Positions 31,945 to 42,109 of a stretch of DNA of 64,000 nucleotides are shown here, one piece after another (position 1 is the stretch's first letter; each line of letters starts with the position of its first letter). The notes under the pieces were generated by a model. It had not been told where the DNA came from and made no database searches. It saw only the letters and a program-made list of their open reading frames with translations. Where the stretch lies: positions 44,563,716 to 44,627,715 of the forward strand of contig OZ026530.1 in the NCBI GenBank assembly GCA_964019695.1, in the 5' to 3' direction. This DNA is from Loripinus fragilis (taxonomy: Eukaryota; Mollusca; Bivalvia; Lucinida; Lucinidae). The position numbers were made by a program, and so were the translations under genes.

Positions 31945-32580
31945 ACCCTTATGGTTCTGACAAATTTAGGTCAATTTAAACAATTGCAGTTTACCCTTTG
32001 CATTAAATCTGTAACCTTTACAACAGTTTGGACCCAGATAAGGTCCGGCATTCTGTCTGGGCCTTATCAGGTTCCACACTGTTTGACACTTTTGAGCTTA
32101 TGACAAGTTGAAGTTGAACCTATGTATTTTAACTAAGCAAAAAACATTTACATGACATTGTCATCTGCTTTAACCCTTTCAAATAACTTGGAACCAGATC
32201 AGGCTGACATTTTGTCCAGACTTATCAGGGTTCAGAATATATGGCACTTTAAAGGATATGACAAGTTGGAGTTAAACCGATGTTTTTTAACTTTGCGTTA
32301 CATCTGTACATGACATTGTCATCTGCTGATAACCCTTTCAAACAATTCGGACCCAGATGAGGCGCGACATTTTTTATCGAGGTTCAGAATGTTTGGCACT
32401 TTAGAGGTTACGACAAGTTGATGTTGAACCTGTATTTTAACTTTCCATTAAATTTTCATGTGACATTGTTATCTGCCTATATGCATTTCAAACAATTTGG
32501 ACTCAGATCAGGCCTGACATTCTGTCCCCTGTATTTCCTCTCTGCTTAGAAGCTTTACCTGAAATTGTCATCTGCCTTCA
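31945..32580 (+). repeat. Diverged tandem repeat of about 140-150 bp, DPDQ-derived
   Basis: GACATTGTCATCTGCTG..CCCTTTCAAA(C/T)AA and GACAAGTTG(A/G)(A/T)GTTGAACC recur near 32000-32130, 32155-32290, 32310-32450 and 32462-32580. Each unit contains CAGATCAGG..GACATT. It runs directly into the 54-bp array. Confidence 0.65.
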
Positions 32581-32978
32581 ACCTTTGCAAACATGATACA
32601 TCAGTACATAGAACAGTCTGCTGAGATGTAAGATCATAGACCAGCTCACAACAGTTACTCTATCTACAGAGGACAGTCTGCTGAAAAGAAACATGATACA
32701 CAGGTTTGTAGCTCTTATCAACAGAGAGCAGCCTGCTGAGATGAAACATGATAAACAGGTTTCCAAATCTATCTACAGAGGGCAGTCTGCTGAGTATAGT
32801 GTGATACATCAGTTTCCAGCCATATCTACAGAGAGTAATCTGCTGAGAATTAATATGAGAAACCGGTTTACAACCAGGCCTACAGAGGGCAGTCTGCTGA
32901 GATTAAACATAATATAACAGTTTGCGACTCTATCTACAGAGTGCGGTCTGCTGAGCTGAAACATTATACACAGATTGC

Positions 32979-33308
32979 TTTGTTTTGTTTGTTTGTTTTT
33001 GTTGCTTTACGTCCCATGTCAACAGCTATGGTCATTGCGGGACGGTCAGTTCACTTAACCACACTTTTTCCTGGGCAGGCTTGAACAAGCGGTTAACCAG
33101 TAATTTGTGCACATACTTTCGCTTGTAACTGACAACAACCCTTCTTGAATGAATCAGAGGAAGGGAGGAGAATGACCGTAGAAATTATTTCATGATCAAT
33201 CTCCACGAAAGTATGGGACCGGGCCGGGATCGAACTCGCGACCCCTGGATCTGCAGTCAGACACGCATCTGTAGCCAGACACGTTACCGACTGCGCTACG
33301 CGGCCCGG
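32979..33308 (-). mobile_element. tRNA-derived SINE, family A, in the 54-bp array
   Basis: Minus-strand head GGGCCGCGTAGCGCAGTCGG and B-box GCGAGTTCGATCCCGGCCC are well preserved; the tail with TTTGTTTG repeats is at the left end. TACACAGATTGC at 32967-32978 and 33309-33320 is a perfect 12-bp target-site duplication. This is one of the best preserved family A copies. Confidence 0.93.
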
Positions 33309-33504
33309 TACACAGATTGCGATTCTACCAACAGAGAGCAATGTGCCGAGACGAAACCTGCTACACTGATTTGCAACTCTACCAACTGAAAGCAGTCTGC
33401 CAAGTTGAAACATGATACACCCGTTTGTGATTTAACATTCATTTTATTTTTGCAACTGTAGTATCCACAAAGGGCAGTCTGTTGAGATGAAACATGATAC
33501 AACT

Positions 33505-34086
33505 TAGGGCTGTGACGATATATCGATATGTATCGATACAGACTTGGCCGATACCGTATCGATACGCTTGGGTGCCGTATCGCGATACTTTCAGATATTT
33601 ACTAGTAAAAAATTTGGTAATTTCTAACCTCAAAATATATATTCAGGTACATTCTATTCTTACAGTGTAAATGTTCGCTACTTAAAACAAGATCAAATGG
33701 ACAAATAGTCAAAAGTAATGATAGATAAAAAAAATCTATTGTGCTCTCATAGCGCAACCACATGACGATTACTTGCTGTTATTCAAATGCCTGTATAGAA
33801 TTTTTTTTAAATTTAGGTTTGGTACTTTCACAAAATAGGGATAACTTTTAAGGTTTAGCAGAGCTGCATGGTACACAGGACCTGCAAAAAGAGTGACAAA
33901 AATATTTGTCTTATTGAATAATTGGCAAATGGGATAGAAAAAAGTGCAAACATTTTTTATCAATATACTACAGAAATAGTGCTTCAAAGTGTTGGTGTAT
34001 CAGTGTCGATATATCCTGATACGTATCGTATTGCATGTATCGCGATACGTATCGTATCGGATGACAGCTGTATCGTCCCAGCCCTA
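33505..34086. mobile_element. hAT-like MITE
   Basis: Left end TAGGGCTGTGACGATATATC and right end (reverse complement TAGGGCTGGGACGATACAGC) are terminal inverted repeats. Sub-terminal regions are rich in TATCGATACG / GTATCGCGATAC motifs that extend the hairpin. Flanks ATACAACT (33497-33504) and ATGCAACT (34087-34094) give an 8-bp duplication with one mismatch, as expected of hAT elements. About 580 bp with no transposase frame. Confidence 0.9.
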
Positions 34087-34108
34087 ATGCAACTACAGAG
34101 GGCAGTCT

Positions 34109-34404
34109 ATCGGGCAGCGTAGCCCAGTTGATAACGTGCTTGCAGGGGTCATGAGTTAGATCCTGGTCCGGTCCCATACTTTTGTGGAGATTGTCCTGAA
34201 ACAATTTCTGCTGTCATTCCTCCTTCCGCTGAATCATTTAAGACGGGTTGTGGTCAGCTACAAGCGAAAGTATGTGCACGAAGTACTGGTTAACCGCTTG
34301 TTCAAGCCTGCCCAGGAAAAAGTGTGCATGGTTAGGTGAACTGACCATCCCACAATGACCATAGCTGTTGACTGGGACAAAAGCAACAATACAAACAAAC
34401 AAAC
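34109..34404 (+). mobile_element. tRNA-derived SINE, family A, in the 54-bp array
   Basis: Head CGGGCAGCGTAGCCCAGTTG, B-box GAGTTAGATCCTGGTCC, family body and AAAC-repeat tail. AGAGGGCAGTCT (34097-34108) and AGAAGGCAGTCT (34405-34416) form a 12-bp duplication with one mismatch. It inserted 22 bp from the hAT-like MITE. Confidence 0.92.
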
Positions 34405-34574
34405 AGAAGGCAGTCTGCTGAGATGTGACATGATACATGGCTTCGCAGTCATGAATATCTACACTCCTTGTGAAGACCACATTTATGAAATTGAGCTACC
34501 CAAAGAAATTGACATCAAAAGTCCATAGTGTATAACAACCCATACTGTACTCACTCAGGATATTTCAGTGACTA

Positions 34575-34666
<92 letters not shown>
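34575..34666. repeat. (CTAT)n microsatellite
   Basis: About 23 uninterrupted ATCT/CTAT tetramers, followed by CTGTCTATG. Confidence 0.97.
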
Positions 34667-34679
34667 GTCTATGTGCACT

Positions 34680-35410
34680 GCGACAAACATATCTGTACTG
34701 AAATGGTCTTTTAAAATTGTTGTTGCTTAACTGTTGACATTTAGTGTCTATATACGAATTCACCAAATACAAACGTGACTGCAAAGATCGATATTTCTAA
34801 GCGTTTGACATAATAATTTGGGAGCTAAAGACCTGTATTTTCTTGTCTTTCATCGTGTTATGATTGTTGCAGTCTAATGCAAACTACTATTTTGCCATTT
34901 TTTGAAGGTTATCATGAGGGAAACACAAAAATCAAAATATCGAAAAAACATGTGGTTTTCATATTCGGTACACTAAGTCCTTGACAACCACTGCTAACTG
35001 GAAGTGTGGTCCCGAGAATTGTTTAAATGGATACATAGGAAAGCTCCTGTTTTAAGGATTCAGTAGTTTGCTTTAATCAAAAATAAAAAGTTATCAATGT
35101 GAAATTCTGTATCAGGCCTTGTGGCACTATCTTCAATGTAAACGTCTCACGATGTAGGTTGAGTGACTAAAATGTAAAGTTTCCACAAATGTAATTAACA
35201 TTAAACATCAAGCTTACTGATTTTGAATCTTTGAAATCATTTTAGTGTAGATCTATCTGTCAAAAGATGAAAATTAAAGAAGTGGACATTTTAAGTTATT
35301 TTAATTAATTAAATGCCTAATCTAATTTAAGCTTTTTGCTAAGCTTCCAAAGTGCCACTATAATCCATAGTTCTTATAATTTTAAATGGTAAATTTGGTA
35401 TGATTTTTCT
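34680..35410. other. Low-repeat stretch, no gene recognised
   Basis: Sequence appears largely unique within the window but is closed in all frames over useful lengths. No RNA or splice-bounded exon supported. Confidence 0.4.
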
Positions 35411-35429
35411 CACCAATATTAAGCATGTG

Positions 35430-35645
35430 TCTTCTTAGTTGCTCAAAAGAACCGTCTCAATGAGATGGTTCTTTTTTGTACCCAGAACATATTTTTTTTC
35501 TCACCAATATTAAACATGTGTTTGGGTGCTCGAAAGGACCGCCTTATTGAGACGGTTCTTTTGAGTACCCACAACATATGTTTTGGATGAGAATTAAATG
35601 GAGAAAATGGTTTTCCAACGAACGCTCTTATCTGGAAGGCTGAAT
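35430..35645 (-). repeat. Two snap-back palindromes in tandem
   Basis: Cores at 35440-35485 (GTTGCTCAAAAGAACCGTC / GATGGTTCTTTTTTGTACCC) and 35523-35572 (GGTGCTCGAAAGGACCG / GACGGTTCTTTTGAGTACCC). GAACGCTCTTATCTGGAAGG closes the element. The 86-codon frame at 35443-35703 is a repeat translation. Confidence 0.75.
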
Positions 35646-35729
35646 AAATTATAGCTGTATTATATACAGCTGATAAGGTCTGCTCTCCATTGATCAACCT
35701 CATCTTTTGGTCTATCTGCGCCCTATCTA

Positions 35730-36230
35730 CACTGTAGTCATACCACTATGGGAATTTGGGTCTCGTCACTTATTCCGGTGTTAGGGTAACTTTCTCATCA
35801 TGTTCAATATCTTCATTTAATGACAGATAAACGCCCATAAATGCTGGGGTTCCGGATGATTTTTGTTCATCAAAATCACATTGTATTTTTTAGCTTTACA
35901 ATTATATGAAAACTTTAACGTTCGATGTCTAGGCATGAAATAACTAATTACGGTTTCGTCATAGTGGACAATTAATCAATGACAAAACCGTACAATTATG
36001 ACTAAACCGTAATTGACATTTTTTCAATATAACTGTAAAAACACACATTTAAAATCTGATTTTATCTCCGTTTGACAAAACAACACAGAGGTTGTTAACT
36101 AAACGATGCAATCTCGAAGCAAACATATTGAAAAGTTCTCATTTTTGTCAGCCTTTATTTGAAGGTAATTTTACTATAACACCGGAGTGGGTGACGAGAC
36201 CCAAATTGCCGTAGTGGATTGACTACAGTG
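35730..36230. mobile_element. 501-bp MITE with CACTGTAGTCA ends
   Basis: Left CACTGTAGTCATACCACTAT and right (reverse complement) CACTGTAGTCAATCCACTAC open terminal inverted repeats of about 55-60 bp, including TTTGGGTCTCGTCAC and CCGGTGTTA in both. ATCTA flanks both ends (35725-35729, 36231-36235). Inner hairpin arms ATTACGGTTT and AAACCGTAAT are also present. No coding capacity. 5-bp duplication with CAC ends is reminiscent of Transib, but CMC-type elements also start CACT, so the superfamily is open. Confidence 0.85.
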
Positions 36231-36235
36231 ATCTA

Positions 36236-37005
36236 GGTTTCGTCTTTCGCCTAAGAGCCTTGAAACCATGCAGCTATCATGGCGATCAGGGTCTCTTGAG
36301 CCCCTTTTATCCCACCTTAGTTTCGTCAATTCCTTCCCCTTGATAGATCGCAAAGAAGGATCTCTTATTTATATGCTCATAATATATATTTTAACAATAG
36401 AAAAATTAGCAGTTTTATAAAAAAAAATATCTTTATAAGATTTTATCCTACATATGATCTTAACTTATAAATATCTGTGCTATAGCAATGTAAATTTCTG
36501 TGATATTAACCCAAATTTCTTGTGATTTGTTATATGTTTATCCTTGTACAGTCTTTCACTTTGTTTGTCAGTAAAATAGCCTTGATGGCTAATGTTTGAT
36601 ATGTTAAAATTGAATGCTGACTTTAAATAAAGTTTCTTGTATCTTGGTAGAAACTTTCTTTTCGAATTTAAATCTTGACAGGACAGAGGCCTTGAGTGCC
36701 TCACCCTTTACAACAGACACTTAGCGGAAACGACTGGCAGAATGAATAAAGCCAATGGACTGAGTACGAACTGCTTTGGGGACGAAACGCAACAATTTTT
36801 TCGCTTCAACAGACGAATTAGGAATGAAACAACGCGATCTGTATGATTTTTTACCTCCAAAACATTCTTTCTCTCTTTTTCTGCCATTGAATACAGATGA
36901 CTAGTTATTTAAACAAAAAAACAAAAAACATTTTCTGTGGCACATTTGTTCGTACACACATTTTGCTTTAGTCTCCGGCTTAACCAAGTATCGGCTTTCA
37001 CTAAA
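36236..37005. other. Unassigned region
   Basis: 36720-36860 contains a moderately GC-rich stretch (GGACTGAGTACGAACTGC, ACAACGCGATCTGTATG) that might be coding-derived, but it lacks a start, stop or splice-bounded frame I can defend. Confidence 0.35.
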
Positions 37006-37009
37006 AGTA

Positions 37010-37250
37010 ACAAAGAGGGGAAAGATCAGGAATCGATACACAATCAAGCATCCACACCTGACCCAGGATACCAATGGGAGAGTGACAAATTCACAATTAA
37101 CATCACAAACGAGAGCCAAGAGGTCCCACAAGGCATCAATAAACAGAGGTGCACAAACGCATAACAAATACATAACAGAAATAACATAAATGATCCACAA
37201 AAAGAAGCACCGCCTTAGAACGGACAGTTAAATTTTTTAATTGGAGGGCT
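37010..37250 (+). repeat. 240-bp dispersed repeat, copy 2
   Basis: AAAGATCAGGAATCGATACA, CCACACCTGACCCAGGATAC, ACGAGAGCCAAGAGGTCCC and GTGCACAAACGCATAACAAA match 29995-30240. It sits about 160 bp upstream of the LINE relic, though nothing shows they are the same element. Confidence 0.75.
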
Positions 37251-37407
37251 TAAATAAAATCTCTTTACAGAATGTGAGTAAGAGCAAAATAAACATTATA
37301 TAAAATTGTTCCGTGTCTGGATCCAGTAAGATCTAGAGTTTAATTGATTTAAGTCAGGAAGTATGTATGTATGTGTGTGTGTGTGGGGGGGGGGGGGTAT
37401 GTATGAC

Positions 37408-37997
37408 CGATCCTGTTCCTTACTTTTATAAATGACCTGCCCGATAACATAAGGTCATTAATCTGTGGCCAATCATTGGCAAATGAAGTTCAATGTGGCC
37501 AAATGTCACTCCATGAGAGTGACTCCGTCATAGAGTGACTCGGCATCAGCATTACAAACAAATTATCTTTGATTATTCCCTTCACAAGAAAACTTTGGAA
37601 AAGTTCAGTCAGCAAAATACCTTGGTATAACCATCTCTGATAATATGGATTGGGGTCAACACATTTCAGACATTTCTTCCAAAGCAACTAAGACACTCAG
37701 TTTCCTTCGCAGGAATTTGGCTTTTGCAACTACAAGTACTAATAAGTTGCATACAAAAATTTGGTTAGGCATAAACTAGAGTATGCAGCACCTTTTTGGA
37801 GCCCTTACTCAAAACCTCAGATTAATCAGGTAGAGAAAGTTCAGAGGACAGCAGCCCGCTGGACCTGCCGGAGATGGCGAAACACAGGTGCCCTGAAGAA
37901 CTTTTTTTTGCGGACTATTCCACAGTGGAATAGTTTTTCTTCTTCGTTGGTCAATTCCCAGACCACTGAGGAGTTTAGGGCACTCCTAAATTATTAA
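37408..37997 (+). pseudogene. Non-LTR retrotransposon reverse-transcriptase C-terminal relic
   Basis: Translation in pieces gives DPVLFLTFINDLPDNIRS, then WQMKFNVAKCHSMRV, then KYLGITISDNMDWGQHISDI and SKATKTLSFLRRNLAFATT, then LEYAAPFWSPYSKPQINQVE and KVQRTAARWTCRRWRNT, then IPQWNSFSSSLVNSQTTEEF. These are characteristic of the palm/thumb and C-terminus of CR1/jockey-type LINE reverse transcriptases. The catalytic YADD segment expected between the first two pieces is missing, and a stretch of perhaps 60-80 residues is missing between RRWRNT and ALKNFF. Frame changes occur near 37500-37560 and 37760. The protein is dead; it marks a source of LINE activity that could have moved SINEs. 37360-37398 just upstream is a (GTAT)/(GT)/G tract. 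Confidence 0.85.
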
Positions 37998-38039
37998 AAA
38001 GCACAGCAAACAGATTCTATTTTCTTTTTTCTCAAAATT

Positions 38040-38260
38040 CTAAAATTTGCGTAATGATCAGTATCGATTGAACAAGTGTCTAAAGAAAAAAGAAGGGGGT
38101 TGGGGGGCGGTCAGGTGGTAGAAGGTGGTGATTTTTTAGTTCCAAACAAGAAGGTGGAGCACTGCCTAAATGGGTGTAAGTATTTGTATAACTTGATTAA
38201 TTATTCTCCTGGTTAAACTATCATTAATGAGAAATGCAGCCCAAAAAATTGTCAAGATCA
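38040..38260. other. Unassigned spacer with G-rich patch
   Basis: GAAGGGGGTTGGGGGGCGGT at 38091-38110 only. Nothing else supported. Confidence 0.35.
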
Positions 38261-38657
38261 CGGGACTAAAGCATAGACAAAGACCTAGCCAATGTCAGGC
38301 CAAACACAATGTATAACACTCACTAGTGATTTATTGAAGCAAATGTTGACAACGCACAGCACAACATCCACCAAGGGCTCATGAGGGACCTCCTTTATTA
38401 CAGGACTTATAAAGCAACGGTTGACGACGTCTCTTATACTTAAATTCAATTGACGTCCACGGGACTAAAGCATAGACCAGGGCATAGCTGGAGCCAGCCA
38501 ATATACACTGATCACACTAACTAGTGATTTATTGAAGCAAATGTTGACAACGCACACCACAACATCCAACTGTGGCTCATAAGGGACCTCCTTTATTCTA
38601 GTACTTATAAAGCAACTGTTGACAACATCTCTGATACTTAAATTCAACTGAAGTCCA
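38261..38657. repeat. Two adjacent direct repeats of 199 bp
   Basis: CGGGACTAAAGCATAGAC starts both copies (38261 and 38460). GATTTATTGAAGCAAATGTT, GACAACGCACA and GGGACCTCCTTTATT are shared in order; the copies are clearly alignable but diverged. They lie on the 3' side of the minus-strand recombinase/hydrolase element and could be terminal repeats of it, or a simple local duplication. Confidence 0.8.
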
Positions 38658-38659
38658 CT

Positions 38660-39842
38660 AAGGAATTCATTTGTTAGCAATTGTTGACAAGGTATCACAG
38701 ACCAAATTCTTTAGGGGCAGATAACGCAAAAGGATGTAATTGCCCAAATACGCACAGGCACCATAATTTCCATCTCGGATCCTTAAAAACTCCATAGAAC
38801 TAGAAAGATGTCCTGCCGAGCACTAAGCGACCTTATTCCTCTTCGCCTAGCTCACCCAAGCAGAAAGGAATAGACACTCCCCTCAACGACAGGATACCTC
38901 GTCTAGTCTATGAACAACCATAAAATACAAAACAAACAAAGAATTTTCTCCAAAATTATTATGCTTATATCTTCAATCCGCAAGGGGCTTTTCAGGCATA
39001 TAAACTTTTTCAAACAATTTACTCACATAATTTTAAGTATAATGCCTAGGATCTAAATATAAATTGACTTAAAGAATATACTCAAAATGTCCGTAATCAT
39101 TAATTGAACATTAATATTTAAAATGCCACCAACCCAACGGCCAAAAAGCAAAGCACTGCGAAGCAAAGCAAAAAATAAAAATAAATAAAAAAATAAAAAA
39201 ATACGGTAAAGATCAGTCCCGAGATCCGAATATAAAAATTCGACAAGAAATAGATAAATACAGCCAATCAACCCATTATGAATGGAATGACAAGCATGTT
39301 ATCCAGACTACCTCGAAGAAAAAGGCACATACTCGGATCCAGAGACTCAGAAGCATGCTCAGCAAAGCGTAACAAAGCAAAGCATAACAAACAAAAACTA
39401 AAGCAAGCAAAATTCTTGCAACTTATGAGCCCCTATATATATATATATATATGTACATAAATTGCCCTCCATTCTTGTACGCAAACTCAGAATGACGGAC
39501 AACAAATAACCTTCCATTCAAATTGAAGCTTCCAACTAACAAACCAAATAATTATTTTCTTCTCAAATCTCGCTTCACTAAAATGAGCAGAATATACAAA
39601 ATAGTTGGAAAGTGGAAACTAAAAATGAAGGAAAGAAAAGGCCAAACTAATCATCTAGGATTAATGGCTCTTCGAATCAACGTAAAATTTTAAAATTAGC
39701 AAAAAGCGCAGTAGTATAACAAATTTCTGAGATATTCCTTTTTACTAATCTGAAATACAAGGCTAATAAAAATTCCACTCAAGCCCTAAAGCCAAAATCA
39801 TCAAGTAAAACAAAAATCAGCTATACTACAGCAACAGAAAAA
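38660..39842. other. Non-coding part of, or flank to, the recombinase element
   Basis: A-rich with AAGCAAAGCA-type micro-repeats (39145-39185, 39362-39412) and an (AT) run at 39434-39451. No frame recognised. The domain boundaries of the element are unknown. Confidence 0.4.
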
Positions 39843-39844
39843 CC

Positions 39845-39869
39845 AAAAAAAAAAAAAAAAAAAAAAAAA
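39845..39869. repeat. Poly(A) tract on the plus strand
   Basis: An uninterrupted run of about 24-25 A. On the minus strand it is a T tract downstream of the hydrolase frame, so it is not a poly(A) tail of that gene. A retroposed insertion in plus orientation is possible but not shown. Confidence 0.85.
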
Positions 39870-40128
39870 CTTCAACTTGTTAAACTAACCTTACCCTGAT
39901 CTTCAATGGAAAATACATCGAACAACAAATCTAAAGGATAGAAAATAGTCACATATAATCCTTCATTCCATAATAGTATATTGCTGCAAGACTGCTCAAT
40001 CAGAAAAAAAGGAAAGTCCAAATATCCTATGCGAGACATTTGCAAACATTCCACTATACCATCATAAAGGCTATAGTACATAAACAATTTGAATTTCAAA
40101 TTGAAAAGTCCTGAACCAGACATATACT

Positions 40129-40652
40129 TTACATGGAAGCAATAGTTCTCAAAAAATAATATCTGAGCTTCTCGGTATCCGCAATGTTCAAATGCAACCC
40201 TCCATCCCGATGGGCAAAAAGTTCCGGTCTCACTTTACCACCGAACATGAACGGTCTGTATGTCTTCATAAACCTAAAATTCAAATGTTTACTCATGAAC
40301 TTATCCAAGTGTCCATTGACACTACGAATAAAGTCATCAGTATAAGTATGATCTATCGGCCTTGGAAGTATGGCAGAAATCAAAATGTGAATGGATGGGT
40401 GAATTTTCCTGCAGGCACCGACTAAATTTCCGAAATTTAAGATAATATTCTCAAAAGATGACTGATTACCGACATCATTCGTACCCACATGAAAAATAAC
40501 ATAGTCAAATGCTCTTAATTTAACTTCTCTGTGTGTGATACCATAAACTATTCTTCCAATCGTAGCACCACTAAAAACTTGAACTACCACCCCATCTATA
40601 CCAGACACATACTTAGCAAAAGAATCAGTCACTATGGTGACTTTTTTGGCCT
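40129..40652 (-). CDS. SGNH/GDSL-like hydrolase domain of a tyrosine-recombinase mobile element
   Basis: The minus-strand frame starts after a strong acceptor (TTTTTGTTTTTGTTTTTGCAG, low edge at 40653) and runs about 174 codons to a stop at 40129. Block I is VTIVTDSFAKYV, where TDS replaces the usual GDS and supplies the Ser nucleophile. Block III is VIFHVGTNDVG (GTND). Block V is RDGGLHLN, containing the Asp and His of the triad with one extra residue between them. The fold is therefore complete in outline and hydrolytic activity is conceivable. SGNH hydrolases accompany some tyrosine-recombinase retrotransposons (Ngaro-type) and several LINEs; their role is unsettled. It lies about 235 bp downstream of the recombinase frame on the same strand, so both probably belong to one element. 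No reverse transcriptase is visible between or beside them. Confidence 0.75.
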
Positions 40653-40886
40653 CTGCAAAAACAAAAACAAAAAAAAATCAATCTCAATTCTTACCAAAAG
40701 TTTCCCAAATTTCAACAGATAAAATAGTTGTCCACCGGCTTGTAATTGAAACCGATGCAGATCAACTTCTACACTTTAACGTCAGTAGATATCTGAAAAA
40801 ATAAAGAAAACAGTTATACTCAATAGTTAAACAGTACCGACTACCAAGTACTTAGCCCCAGCTTTAACAAACCGGCATCAAATTAA

Positions 40887-41820
40887 TTAAGTACTAAACT
40901 GAATCAAAATCTCTTTCATTTTTGCAACTACTAATAATTTATCTTCGAGCGAAAAAGACAAATATTTTTGATAGCAATCACTCTTCCAGTCACCATGCAA
41001 CTTTATTAGATCTGTAGGTACTCTTGATTGAAAAGCAAAAGTGGTGCCTCCCCGCCTAAAACTATGAGAAGAAAATTCTTGTGCATCCAAACCTATTTTA
41101 CTAATTAAATCCTTCAGCACAACTTGAAAAATTTTGTAAGTTACCACTTTCTTATGAGGTAATACAAATAACGGATCATCAGATTTAGCCCGAATCAACT
41201 TACACATCTGCAAATAAGCTGTAACAGGACATAATACTGACCCCGGAATCCTCAACAAGGGAATTTTTAGCACCCTCTGCCCAAACTGATTAGTTTTTGA
41301 CCATCTCATGATAACCAATAAAATGTCATCTTGAAAATAAACATCCTCCCTTCTCAAAAATTTTCCAGACTTAAACTCTTTTTTGGAATTAGGCACTAAA
41401 TTAGACTTTCTAGCAAATAAAAAGAAGGCAAATAAAAAAAAGACACCAAATAGTAGCATCAAATGGATCTTGTACATCTAGGTAACTAAACAATTTAAGA
41501 AGTATTTCTGGTGTTATGGCTCTAGCCTGTTTCACTAAATGAGGATGACTCCTTGCAATACCCTTCAATCCAAGATTAATCAAGAATTCATTAATATGAT
41601 CTGTGGAATATCCCAATAAAAGATGCATGGTTTTAACCCCACTTAAATAATTCTTAATGGACTGAGTAGACTTAAATGATCTACTCAAAAACTGAGCATA
41701 TAAGCTCAAAGTTTCTGTTTGTACTGGCAAATAACTAAAACCAAAATATATACAAAATAATAAAATTTCAAATAAACTAGCAAGCCCCTGCTGTAAATTT
41801 CTAACTGTGCGGTCTGCCGC
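40887..41820 (-). pseudogene. Tyrosine recombinase (XerD/DIRS/Crypton-like), single frameshift
   Basis: Minus strand. After a possible acceptor (AATTTTAG, low edge 41821) the frame gives RTVRNLQQGLASLFEILLFC, then ETLSLYAQFLSRSFKSTQSI and KNYLSGVKTMHLLLG (core-binding domain), ending DPFDATIWCLF near 41440. A one-base shift in a run of eight T moves the catalytic domain to the frame ending at 40887: LFARKSNLVPNS carries catalytic Arg I, SSHSFRRGGTTFAF carries His-x-x-Arg, LIKLHGDWKSD the second His region and CYQKYLSFS the nucleophilic Tyr. All catalytic positions survive, so the only visible lesion is the homopolymer shift, which could even be a sequencing error. The family is widespread in bivalve and cnidarian genomes. 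Its partner is the SGNH hydrolase downstream. Confidence 0.85.
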
Positions 41821-41829
41821 CTAAAATTT

Positions 41830-42105
41830 CTTTTTGTATGAGGCTTGCGCCAATCAGAAAGCTCCTTACATCGAGAAAATATGTTGTGATAAAACCCAGC
41901 ACTAATAAAGTGTACAAAACGGAACTAAGAAAACACGTCGCATAATTAAAGATTATAGATTTATAATTCTCCTATTGTGGAGTACTCAAAAGTGTCCAGT
42001 TTTACTTGTGTTAGGTGGTTGTTCTGGCATATGCCGAGTACTAATCCAGTCGACCCAGTACACTGTACTATTGCCAGTAATTAAGTCATAAGCATAGCAC
42101 CTCTC
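41830..42105. other. Unassigned flank of the recombinase element
   Basis: Could contain the upstream exon or terminal repeat of the element. No match to the 199-bp repeats at 38261-38657 was noticed. Confidence 0.35.
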
Positions 42106-42109
42106 CGAC

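Larger units (their letters stand above)
32590..34460 (+). repeat. 54-bp minisatellite, interrupted by three insertions
   Basis: CAGTCTGCTGAGATGAAACA..GTTTGCAACTCTATCTACAG units: CAGTCTG-type marks at 32614, 32674, 32729, 32783, 32890 and 32944 (spacings 53-60). The array is visible at 32590-32978, 33309-33504, 34087-34108 and 34405-34460. Between these lie a SINE, a hAT-like MITE and another SINE, each with its own target-site duplication of array sequence. Confidence 0.9.

Noticed and set aside
39845..39869. Poly(A) tail of the recombinase/hydrolase element
   Set aside because: The A tract is on the plus strand while the element is on the minus strand.
40192..40425. Plus-strand frame overlapping the hydrolase
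   Set aside because: Shadow of the minus-strand SGNH frame, which carries the TDS, GTND and DGGLH motifs.
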